Assembly: GCA_013398295.1 (NCBI GenBank)
Contig: VZSF01010416.1
Coordinates: 1,200,098-1,264,097, forward strand
Length of the DNA stretch: 64,000 bases
Direction of reading: 5' to 3'
Source: Chionis minor
Taxonomy: Eukaryota; Chordata; Aves; Charadriiformes; Chionididae
Positions 23,516 through 36,300 of this stretch are shown piece after piece (within the stretch, counting starts at the first letter, position 1; every line of letters begins with the position of its first letter). A program made the position numbers and the translations under genes. The notes beneath the pieces are model-generated. The model was not told the origin of the DNA, did not search any database, and saw nothing but the letters and a program-made list of their open reading frames with translations.

Positions 23516-26500
23516 TTATTACTATTACAAAACTAGAAAATGACAAAGTAATTATTTTCTTTGGGTTTTTATGTGTATTGAAAAGATGAAATTCCAGTGT
23601 CTGTTGCTGTGGATACTGGTGTGTAAGGTGTTCTTTCCCATTCTGGCAGACTATGCAATGGATAGATCTGGGACTGGCAACCCTTCAAGAATGTGTGCCA
23701 GACTGTATTTTCCTTTTCCAAATTACAGGTTAAACGTGCCCACAGAAAGTCAACAGGAATCAGGAGACGCTGCCAGTTGGTGCTGTCTTGCCTTGGTGTG
23801 AGGCAGTAATTCTCCCCGCTCTCACCCAGTCCTTTGCTCAGTGGGAGCCAGAAGCTGGGTTATCTGTGAGCTGCAAATGACTCTCAAATCGTCGTGACTT
23901 TCAGCTCCCACCCTGCTGTATACCATTCAAGATCTTGCTAAATAACATCTCCTGTACTCAGGCAGTATGCTGTTTTCCATGCTACAAACGTCTTGCCTGA
24001 GAGGAGAGTAAGAAAGACATTTTCTTTGAGCTGGCTCGTGCACGGACTCACCTTTAACACGTGTCCTTTTGGTACCACTGCCAGCGTCTTCAAGAAGTGC
24101 TCTGAAGACAGTATTGCTGTTGCAGCCCAAATGATCTTTATTGCTACTGCCATCCATTGATGGCTTCAGCCTACCTGTTTTCACTCTATCTGGAAATTTT
24201 ACTTGAGATTTTTCCTTTCTTTTTTAAAATGAGACTTTTCCCTGGCTTTTGACAGACATTTTACTAATACGACTCTAAAAGTAGCTTTTCATACATAGAT
24301 TTTGCACCACTGCAGGATTTTGATTCCTTCTATACCTTAGATGACAAAGTGACTTGCATTTGGCAAGGACTATAGTCTTTTTGTAACCTTTGGACTTCAG
24401 TATAAAATTTCATTACTAGACACTGCTCATGATTATGTTATGCTTTAGACAGAGCTTCTGAGTAAGACGGTATTAATGACCCTTTTTCCTAGTATTTCCA
24501 TTTTGGTTTTTCATTCTCACGTCTGTACAGCACAGCTCTGTCTTGAACTGGCATTTATATCTCGTACTGACAAGGAAAAAGATCCTGCAGCCCTTTTCTG
24601 TATAGACCTATTCTGCTTGACAGGTTCACACAAGTAGTATGGGATACGCACCGAAGAAAAGGAGGTCAACTACTGACTGCATTTTTTCCTGAATGGTACC
24701 TCCACATACTCAGTCTGATTTTAGTGGGAGAATGGACAGGCTTTAGAGATGGTTCTTGCTGTTCTGGAATGTTCTTGACAATCATCATCAGGAGGAATGG
24801 GATTGCGTGAGGGCCGAGTCAAAACTGCTTAAAGAGGTATGTTTTCACGCCCCAGTGCGTTTTAATTCATACCCGTGTCGTACTCCTAATCCCTTTCAGG
24901 GCTGGCTGTATTTCAGTATAAAGTGAGTTTTTAGAAAACATTCCCAGGAATTCATGCTCACATCTCACCACTTCAGAAGAGAAGGTAGAGTTTTATACTT
25001 CTAATGAAAGTCACTATCAGAGATGGACCAGCAGCTCTTCTGAAGAACATCAACTCATGTGAGCGCATAAAATCCTGTTGTGGAAGGTGAATGGGAGATA
25101 ACAGCAGGAATAATCCTCGGAATATTTCAGAAAAGTGCCTTCCTAAGCTGTGTCATGTTAATAATCATATTTAAATTAAATGAATGTAATTCTTCACAGT
25201 TGGCAAGCTGAACGCTGAGACTGCTGGAAACTGAAAATGCAAGTGCTCACTGATATAAAAACCTTCACTAAATTCAGTCGACCTTTCCACCCCTTCTAAA
25301 ACGAGACATCTTGAACATTTCTGACTTACAAATGAAGTTGCACCTGGTCTGCGCTAGTAGGTGAATTAAAAAAAAACCAAACCACCACACAAGCAAATAT
25401 TAACTGGAAGGAGTTGCCATCACCCAGCTCCCAAAAATTCATAGCATGGGATAAATATTATAGACCCCAACAGGAATTTTTCTAAATTCTTCTCATTCTT
25501 CAAGGAAGCGTAACTCCATTTATCTCACACTGCATAGAAAATCGGCATTCATCTTTGCCCTACTTATATGGAAGGTGTTCCCTCAAAATAGAAAATGGCA
25601 TAGGAAACTGATAACCCAAGAGGTGTTTGAAAGCTCAAGGGGCTTCGTGCTTTCCTAGTATTTTCCACAAAAGCCTGAGCAACTTCTATTGTGCAATAAT
25701 ATTTAACATTCAGGGGAATCAGGATCTTTTTTAAAGTGTGATCAGAAAGGATGGCCCTTCATAGGCTGTCACAGTATTCCTCATAACAAAGAACGCTTTG
25801 TTTCATAAAGAAATATCTTGTACTAGAATACCCTAGGGAAACTACAGTTTTGCTTTTTTTAAACAAAGACGGGCATTTTCGAGTTCGAGGTTCCCTTTAA
25901 GTACTCTTCCAACATGAATATGTTTAAGGATTCTCTATCAAGTGCATGCATGAAATGTCATCCAGCCGTTAGTATATTTCTATGCAAATACAGCTGTGAA
26001 AGCTAATAACTGAAATCTGCATTTTTTCCACATTTCCAGCATATTATACAACTTCTCGTCTTTCCTGGTTTGTAACTCACATTAGCCTGCCGTATCAATA
26101 AAACAAAGCTCAGGTTATATTGCCTCCTACTTAAATTCTCTACAAACATCAAAGCTGGACATTTGAATAAGCAATTTAATGTATACATTTTTATTCAGTT
26201 CAGTATACTGATATTCTCCTGGTAGGAATAAGAATTCTGCAAGATGACTGCAGAGAAACACACCATTCAGAATAAGAATTGCAATATTCTTGCAACGCTT
26301 TTCAGTGAGGATGGTGTGATATTAAGATTAGATCCTGCATATAATCAAATTTTGATGCTTGTACACACAGTCTGGTATTTCTTTTCCTTTATCAGGTTTG
26401 TATGCAAAAACACAGCAATCCAATATTTTGAACGTACACCGTCTGCAGATACTACACAGTCCAAACTGATGAAAAAATAATGTCAATGAAAATAAGAAAC

Positions 26501-28381
26501 TGTCCAAGGCACTGCAGCATATAGACTTTGCTAAATTCATCATAACTAGCTTTACTATTCTGAGGACAGAAAATATTGCAAAACCAGTCTTTCCAGAACA
26601 GCTGGAATAAACAGGACTTGTGTCCATCCCTAAATTCAATCTTGGTGTATAGATTGACTCTTTGGGAGCTGTAAATATTTCCATATTTTTTCAGATTCTC
26701 TGGTATGATACACGCAGAATTTCTTCTGGATGGCCCATATTTTCCAAATTCACTCCCTTTTTATTTACCAGTAGATATAAGAGGTAATAAAGATAAAATC
26801 CATGAGGAGACAATAGGGGTTATATTACAAGGAAAAGATGGCACTACTGAGAATATATCACAGTATTTAGTGAACACAAATAAGCATACCGAGAGTTTTT
26901 ATCCAAAAACACAAGGGAAAAGATCACAGAGCAGAGGTCTGTATTTTGTTCAAGGGGCAAAGCAGAAGCATCACAGTGCAGTAGCTCAAGATACAGCTTT
27001 AAATAGTTAACTAGTTGGGAAGCTAATAATGGTTTAGATAAATTTTCACCTATGAAAAGTGATGAATTGATACATTTCCTAACAAGTAAGGACAGTTCAG
27101 TAGACACCGTTATCTGCCTTGCCTCTGACCTGGAGGGACTATCTCTACAATGAAAGGCATAGTCAATCTCCAAGGGAGCGCAAGTCTTTAATCCCATAGT
27201 GCGATTACCAAAAAGTACACCAATTATAATTTAACAAAAAGAGAAGAAAGCAATTTCATTACACTGAAGCTTCTCTATATATCTTCACGATCAGCTACTG
27301 CCCACAGAGGCATTTCACTGCTTTTACACACCATGTGTGACACGAACATTTTGATTCTCTGCGGTCTCTCCAAAACTCGCTGAAAACACTCCTGACCACT
27401 ATCACAGTATTTTTTTAGAAAAAAAAAAATCTATTAATCAAAAAGAACAAGGACGGTGACCACTCCTGCTCACATCTCACATTTTGAAATGGACTCAAAG
27501 AGAGGTTGGACCTAGAAAGAACTCTAGTGGACCTCAAATACCTACACGCTGCTGTACAATCCAAGAAATCCCACAGAGCTATTGCATGCTCTGCAGTGCT
27601 GTCTCAGAACAAGATCTCAAATACCATCTGCGCTCAGTGTGGAAGCTGCCAAAATCCCATCCGCGGAAACTGTGGAGCGCAGAGCACTGTAACTCCCATC
27701 TTCCTCTGGAGCAAAGACCAAAAGAGAATATCTCCATGTTCTTAGTTTAATAGCCTGAGATTCTCACCTGAAGGTATGCAGATGTAAGCCCCCTTTCAAA
27801 ACACAGGCTGATATTTCTTCAAAATCCACTCGCAAGATCAGGAGGACACCACAGCGAGGTCTCCCATCTTTAATCGATCAATTCCTTGCTGTGGCCCTTG
27901 CCTAGCGAGACGCCTGGCTTTGGTTCCCCTATCTGCCTGATGGGGTTCAGACCCCTACTCCGTGTCTCCAGTTGTAAAAATCCTTTTCTTCATCTAGACA
28001 CGGATTTCCCCCAGTCAAAACCGCCCGGAAAGGAATGTATGTGTCTCCCAGTCTCCATGTATTATACTCCAGTTGACTTCTTACTGATCACTTGTAGGTG
28101 ACCAGGCCACTGCAGGGTAACATATTTCTTCCACTGAGAGCAAACTCATGTTTACTAATTTAAGGCACATACATGGGCAGTTACTGTAAATCAGCTGATT
28201 TGCAGGAAACTTGTTATGCCTCAGTAACTTATTTAGGGGTCTGTATTCCAGAGAGAAAAGTGTTGCTGAAGTGTAAAGTAAGAAATGTAAGTAACAATTC
28301 GACTTACTCTTAAATGCCTCAGATGTCTCCAAGGTTATGTTTCCTCTGACAAAATATTTTTGGTGAGCGTACTTGGCGCTC

Positions 28382-28395
28382 TTTTTTTTTTTTTT
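28382..28395. repeat. Poly-T tract (14)
   Basis: Simple T homopolymer. Confidence 0.9.
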
Positions 28396-31300
28396 ACACC
28401 TCATGATTTTAGGACAATTGGAAGTGAAAAAAAAAATGCTTACATATGGATGCCCCATTTTAAACAGTTTTCCAGTTTTTTAAATGTGATCCTTGCTGAA
28501 ATAGCAATATCAATATGAAATCCATGCCTAGGAAGGCTAAGAAGAATATTAGAATTTCCTCTGTCTTAAATTAAAATTCCTCTAAAATGGCAGCTATGTC
28601 TTTGGGATGCTATTTAATGAACATCAGTGGAAGACTGTCAGTAATCAGTATTGCTGAGTGGTTTATTTACTTGGAAAGTAATGTGGGTTTCGGTATGTAA
28701 CTTTAATCTTTTAAGTTTAGAAGTTTTGATTTTGATATAATTTACTGAGTTATGTCTAGGCAATTAAAATATATTCTGTAGTTTAACCTTTGGATGATGT
28801 ATAAATACACATAGACATTCCTACAAGGCAATTTGTCTGCCAATCTGGAAAATGCTAATGTTATAGTCAATAAGTCAATAGTCTGCAATGTTAAATTATG
28901 AAATCAGGAAGAAGTCTAGTTCCCATTCAGCCTGGATATAAAGATCATAAGAATTTCCAGTTTTCTGTGTGGGACAGTAAATTTCAAAGATGACTGTATT
29001 CTGCCCCAATAATCACGATCTGCACAGCATGTTCAGGTATTGTTGGAGAGATTAAAAACACAAAAACAGAGCAGAACAGCTCAGCATCAGATAATCACAA
29101 GCAATTCTATGTCAGCAACAGACAGCTGGAGACATATGCCAGCAATATTGCAAAAGTGGTGAAATGGAGATTTCGTGACAGCAAGGACGTGGGATTCATA
29201 CATTAAGCTAAAACTCAACCAAAAACATTGAAATTGTTGTTCAAAAGTAACAGCTCTCTGTCACAGTGTTCAGAAAATCTACCATTTGGCATAAAAATAT
29301 TTAAAGCAAAAATTAAGCACAAGGAAGTATTTTTTTCTCTCTTTAATGTTTTGCACATTGAACGTCTGTATGCTTTCAGTGTTGTCGATTATCCGGGACA
29401 AAGAGATCAGAATAATTTTTCCAGATCAGCTGGAAGAGCTGTCCAGTTATGTACCAAACTCATGTTTCGTGAAAATTTTGTGTGAAAAAGCAGTTTGATG
29501 GAATTTCATCTACAAATATTTGTTTAAAGATTTTTGCTTCAAAACGCAGTTTAAAAGAAAATGAACACCACTGTTTCATTTCAATTGACATAGCCTGAGT
29601 CACTCTGTTATTCCCTTCCCCTTGAGTTTCAAGTATCCATCAACTATTATACTTCTCCGATATTCATTCCCATCTATCCCTGCTTTTCTCTTTCACTTTT
29701 TAAATTTCAACATCTACTGCTAAAAAGTCAGTCAATCCAAAAAAAGAGGCTGAAGAAATCCTTTTGTATTTATTGTTGTGAATCAGAAAAGAGAACAGGG
29801 AAAAATACTTAGAATTACACAATTCTATTTTTGAAGCGAAAAATAATCTGCCTTTCCAGTGCTTTCTCTCCAAGCCTCCCTTATAGTCACCCTCAAAACC
29901 TTTACTTCCTTTTTTTCTAGTTGGCCATGTAAAATCGGGATAAAAAACTTCAAGGATTTGAACCTGAAAACCACCAAGTTCCCTGCTTTCACAAACAAAC
30001 ATCTCTCAGGAAACCCTTTGTATGTTGGATTTGCTATAAAAATGGAAAATAGCTTGGAAATATTCACGAGGCTTCTGATGCGTTCACATCCCCTGCATAC
30101 GAACAACAGTTTCAAAGCCATGTTTTGTAGAGGCGGTTTGGCCTGAACATTTTGTGATTTTATTGCTGAGGCTCTGCCTTTGCATCTCAAGCGTTTTGTC
30201 CTGGGATCTTTCCATGATAAGATTCCCAAAGCTACGACTCTCGGGGAAGGTAATGGAGACAAGTGACTTGTGAAGAAACTAAGGCCCAGGCCCTGAGGTC
30301 TTTGTATTTTAGGACTAGGAGCTTGATGCAGATTGAAGAACAATGTAATGCTTGAGGCGCCGAGGAAAGATTTTGAAAAACCAATGCAATAAGAGGCGTC
30401 AGCAGGGAATGGCAGATTGATCGCGACAACAAATGCCAAAAAGTTCTGAAAAGAGCAAAAATGTAGTGCTGAGTAAAAGAAATGAAGAAGAAAAGAGAGA
30501 AAGGATACTAAGAGCTCGCAGGCCTCTGGCAACTTGCCTGCATATCGACGTGTGTCTGGGGCAATTAATCAAGCAATTTTCATAACTATTTTTTACATTG
30601 ATGTGTAAACTTTGATGGTGCTATTCAGGCTAGTTCAGTAGGTGGGGTTGACAGGGTCTACCCTAAACTTCAACATAGTAAAACTTACGCAGCATGTTGA
30701 AGCTCATCTTTTGGGTCAAAGGAGGGCCAGCACCTCCCATCAATTTAGGAAGAACCATTTTCTCCTGAACTGATATTGGTTCCTCCCCACATAGCGTAGA
30801 CCGGGCACTTAGTACTGGGTGTGCCTGGAGCAAGTAACGATGAACTTGAACCTACACATTCTCCTTCCCCTTGAAATTAGCACCTCAGTTAATATGGTAG
30901 CTTTTTTCAACAGACCAGCACACAAACTCTAATTTTGGGATGTAGTGAACCACAAAGCTATCTGAACGGAGGTGCTAAGCCAGCCCTGAGAGGCTCACAG
31001 TGATACAGAGATGATATTCCAGCAGCACAGAGTCCATGCAGTGCCTGTCTGCTATCACAGAGGCATGCGGCCGAGGCAATCCTACATCTGACAATGAAAG
31101 TCTGTTTTAACTTGTCTTTGGGGTCGCTGCAATGCAAAATACATTACAGCGGCCTCCAGGCTTCTCTCATCTCCAGCTGGAAGCCAGCCCATCTGATCAG
31201 CGCTACTGGAGAAACACTGAAGCCACCTTGCAGCCTCACCTTGCCCAGGCCAGAATGCTGACTGCTGCAAAAAACATGAATCGGGAGTAAAACAGAGGGT

Positions 31301-32164
31301 TGAATACATTAATCAAAATGATCACCGTTGCAAGATCTGCTAAGAACAAAGAAAACAAATCCAAGGAAAGTTAACACTAGAAACCATTTGCAAGGCTCCA
31401 TGAGTCAGCTAATGAAATAACTGTCAATTGTAGACACGAACCTTTTGTGCTTTCACACAATTTAAATATAAAGTAATTTGCATTCAAGAATCGAAGTCTC
31501 CCTGAAAAAAGATTAACAATAGGATTCACTTTCTTTCCACAACCTTTTTTCTCCCTCCCTTCCCCCAGGGGTGGCTCTGATAAGGTCACCTTATTAATGC
31601 AGATCTCTGTTTTTCAGAAAGCAGCCAGGAGTTTAACTGTTTCACTGTGAAATGATCTATGAGATGAGAACAGTCCATTTTTTATCCTTGATTGATCATT
31701 TCGGCATGTATAACAGCAAATCCTCAGGGATACCGCTCAAATCCCTGCTTCAGAATGACCTAGAGACTCAACGCTAAAAAGTGTTGCACTCCACTACACA
31801 ATCCTTCATCGTTTTTTCTTAACTTAGCATTTTCCACAGAACATAATAAAGTTGCCTTGCATCATTACAGTTCTCTGTATAAAAAACATCTTATAAATAA
31901 GCAAAAAGTTTTAACAGCTGAGAGTTGGGTGCTATTACAGCCGGCAGAGGAACCAAGGCATCAAGCGGTTAATACCTTTTCTCAGACACAAAGGTAGGAG
32001 CAGGTCTGTGATCTCAATTCAGGTGTCACGGCTTCTCATTTCCTTCCCTGGCCACAGACACCTGTTTCCCTGCTCTTAATAGCCTCTGATGGGAACTGCC
32101 TAGTGCCAAAATCAGAGGATCCTATATGTGGCATTGAAAATAAAGCTAGCCTCTCTTTTTCCAG

Positions 32165-32180
32165 ACACACACACACACAC
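32165..32180. repeat. (AC)8 microsatellite
   Basis: Eight uninterrupted AC units followed by five C. Confidence 0.95.
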
Positions 32181-33321
32181 CCCCCGCCAACTTACTGTGT
32201 ATAAACTTTATCTCAACTCCATTGTCGGGTTATTCTTTTCTATTCTATGCACTTTGAGCCAACTAATCTTCATTTTGCTTTTTTTTGGTGACTTTTTGCT
32301 GACGTGTACGGAGTTCTTAAATAAATCATTATGAATATAAATAGCAATGGCTGGGTTACAAAGAATCCTGGAACACTTGTGATAGTAAATTAGCAGGCAG
32401 GCAAACCTACAGCTGCCAGCAGCTGATGTAATATTTTATAGTATTGTTTTCTAGATTGCGTAAGGGAGAATTATTGTCCTTTGAGCTTCGTTGTCTGTTT
32501 CTTTCAATCTGTCAAACAGTTCAACAATTTGATGCTCACGCAAAGTTCACAGAGAAACACTTGGTGGAATTTACAGATGAAGGCTCTCTATGCTTATAAA
32601 TCCCAAATTTCATATACACAGACCAGGGGGGGATACAAGTCTGAGACACAAGCAGCTGTTAGAATTTGGGAAAGAAACCTCGCGGACATCTTTCTGTTCT
32701 CAAGAGTATGTCTAAACAGATGGACATTATATCCATAGGAAGAGCTAGAACATCAAGAACCATGTGACACAACTTCCCCCATCTTTCTTCCTACTCTTTC
32801 TTCATAAATGCTGAAAAACAGACTGTTTTATCACGATAGTGCAATCTATAAATTCCTGTAATCAACTGATGGAGCGCTGTTAACTACAGAGACTTTGTAT
32901 GGGCCACACACATCTTTACATCCCTTTATAAAATGCTGACACATTCCCTATCTAAAAGGGATTACGATCGTAGAGGATGATCCTGCAAATGCCTGCTATT
33001 GAATCTAGCATTTGCTGTCATGAGTAAGCCCACTGAAGCTACCAGCAACTCACATGGCTGGGACAAAACCCTCTGATTCACATACATGACTAACAAAGAT
33101 ATTCAGGCCACAACATTTTGTATCTGACTGCTTCTGCATGCTGAGATTAAGAGGGTTGATGCTTTCAGACTGCAGAAAACAGCCCAGGACAACAGGCTGG
33201 CTGTGAGATGACGCAGGCAGGAAGTGCAGGAACAGGTAGTGGTTCCCCTCAGAAATAAGCTTGAAGAAGGAAAAGAAAGTTTGGAAAGCTGTACCAGGAA
33301 GGCATCAGGTAGTTATGTTAC

Positions 33322-33353
33322 GATGATGATGATGATGGTGGTGATGGTGATGA
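33322..33353. repeat. (GAT)n-type trinucleotide microsatellite, interrupted
   Basis: Five GAT units, then GGT interruptions, then further GAT/GGT units. Read on the minus strand it gives a poly-histidine-like stretch (CAT/CAC codons) in an open frame, which is a repeat artefact. Confidence 0.9.
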
Positions 33354-36300
33354 AGTTGAGATGAGTATACAGAGTAGAAGGGATACAGGAGATAATTGCA
33401 GACATGTACCAAAGACAAGGCTTGGATTACGTGGGATTTAGCAGGGACAGAAGGCTCAGCATTAACGTAGAAAAGATGGGGAAGCAATAAAAGGATTAAA
33501 AGAGTAAGAGGTTTAGTTGTGAGCAGCAGGGGAAGTGATTCTTAGCCCCTCCGTTGCACTTTGGTAGTAGCTGTTAGTCCCAAGCCAGGATACAGAAGGT
33601 AACATTCACAAAAAAGTCTCATAAAACTCCCTAGTGACAGAAAAGACAGTCTGCTAGACTAGTTTCTGATCTGTGTCCCTATTTCAGCAAGTGAGTATGC
33701 AGTGTAAGTCATGCAATGAAGCAACTTTACAAATACCATATTTAAATAGCTCATGTAGTGAACACCCTGAGATGAAATGCCCTTCAATTGAAAGGAATAT
33801 GCTATTCCCTGCTACAACGTGTAACTGCCTTTCACTTGTCTCATTTTCAGACACTGATTTTAGTCTTTGGGAGTGATGAGTGACACGCGTTGTAGGTATT
33901 TTGCCTAAGGTTTGCTATTTCATTAATTGAATGTTACTTAACAAAATCTCATCGTTTCAGAAGGCACACTGTAATAAATTATTTGCAGGTTATCACTGAT
34001 GGATACACAAAATCCACTGAAAGCATCAACTGTCATTCAGCAACAGCATGGCCTGAATATTTATTACCTTTTATTTACATTGTGTCTATTCTATTTCATG
34101 GACAGGTAAGAATTCTAAGACCCATTAAAAAATCATTTCAAATGATAAACATCCACAGTGTGAAAATCAATCTCTTTTCATCCCCACCCAAAACAAAGCA
34201 ATTCTCTCTCCACCTATGCCCTTGTATTAGTAAAGACCTGAGCTTAGGGAGAGTTCTTGCTACAGTCTCTGAGTATTATCCGACTCATACTCTTCCACAT
34301 GCAATAAAAATCCCCCTAAAAAAGTCACCAACATCATGCAACAATCCGGGGACAGAATAAAGCAAGAAAGCGAGATTATTGTAACAGCGATTAGGTTTAG
34401 TGTAGAGCATTGTAAGGTCAAATTTCTGGTTGCTAGTCCGGGTGACTATTTTTACAGCGCCGTGTAACTGAGAAAGGGGCTGCTGACTATTCTAAGGTTT
34501 GTGTTAAGGCTCTTGGTATGCCCACTGCCAATCAGTGCCTTCCCAGCAGCGCAACACCACACTGAGCTGCCTTTACCTTCATTTTCCAGAATAAATTACT
34601 GCCTGTTGAACACTAACAATATATTTTTAATAACATGCTATGTAAATAATAGCTACGTTATTCTGAAAACCTTGTATTTCCCAAAGGTTTTTGTTGTTGT
34701 TGGTCTGTGGTTTTGGTTTTTTTTTTTTAATGCTGTTAGTACCTTACTGAGAGATACAGGTCTTTGGGGTTACAGGGTCTACGCACAGCAACTTTTAGAT
34801 GAAACACCAACCAGAAGTATGGCTGGCAAAGATGTAAAAACAAAGAGAGAAAAATATTTTTAAATTACTCCTGCAAAATAAAGCTTGAAGTTGCAAAGGT
34901 GTCTGTATTAAAAGAAGAAACATACCCTTCTGTTCAAAATTTTTTTTAAAGAATAAACGAACTGTAAAAGGAAGGGATCAAATGAGATCTTAAGTTGGTT
35001 CAAGATAGTTGCAACAATGCAAGCTGAAGGGTTTTTATTATTCACTTCTTTGCAGCCACATGAGCTCGCATAAACGTGGGGATGATGGGTACAAACCCAG
35101 GAATGGCCATACGTCGAAATACAACTAGGCAACAAAGGTGAAGGGCTCACAGCAAGCTTGCATCGTGGAATATAAAGCACTACTGCAGAGACAAAGGAGT
35201 TGGAATGGTTGCGGTTCTTGTAATAAAATTTGGTTCACATTTCGATCATTGGGTTGGGTTTTGGTTTTGTTTGTAATTTGCATGCTCTATCCTGAGTTGA
35301 GCCTGGATTTCATTGAAGTAAATAGACTAATTTTTTTAATGACCTTCACCTGCTGCTTATATACTGGTCTCTTAGGTCCATAAGGGATTTTGGGATACAG
35401 GGAAAAAATAAAACCAAACCAAATCAAGAGAACAAGCCTAAATGGATTAAAATAAATAAGCCTATGTAGGCTGTCTTCAATTATTGACAACTTTTTGAAT
35501 TATTACTTTTGAATTTAAACTGACATGCCTCCATGTACTGCACTAAAGCGGTTTAAAGCTAATACAGTAATTTAAGGGCTCAACTCCCTCCTTAACATAG
35601 AACTATAGTGTTTTGATTCATTGAAACTTAGGCAATTAGTAATGATACATTTGCTGACAGGTCTTAAGCAGCAACAGTCACAAACACTGTACACGTGCTA
35701 CTAGATTTATTTGTCAAAGTGCATGCTTTTTAAATCTGAGTAAAAATGGATTTTGTAAACTGATTGAGATTAATTAAAGGTATAACTCAGGGAAGAAAAA
35801 AAATGACTCACTGCACATTTATTTTCAGATCATTTTTCACTGGGCAGTTTGCAGGTCTAACGAGCAGAAGGTACTGACATAGCGTGCAAACATTTCTGCT
35901 TTCACATCAGGGAGAAAGGGATTTTTTTGCTCATTTTTCTTTACTTTGGCTGGCTGAAAGTTAGGTGTCCAGTCCATGAGGTTCCTGCCAAGGCACCAGG
36001 GAAAAATGTACATTTCTGGGGAGAAACCGATCCTACCTACTTTAGAGAAGAGTAAGTTGATTTCTGGAAGGTCTGAGAAATGTATGAAATTTCTCACAAG
36101 TCAGAAGGCAAATATAGAAGAGCTTAAAATACACATTTTTAAACTTCCATATTTGCTCACATATTTTTTAATGCTTGAGTCTATAAACACCAGAGAAGAA
36201 AAAAAGTGATGTAAATTATATTGACTTTAGCAAGGGGTCCCAGGCTGCAGTGTGCCAGTGCAAGCCTATGGGTTTAGCACCTTCCACAGAAGGTTTTTTT

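Noticed and set aside
25870..25900. GAGTTCGAGGTTCC resembling a tRNA B box
   Set aside because: No matching A box or cloverleaf at the right distance.
33305..33487. Frame ending in a poly-histidine-like run
   Set aside because: The histidines come from the (GAT)n microsatellite read on the opposite strand.
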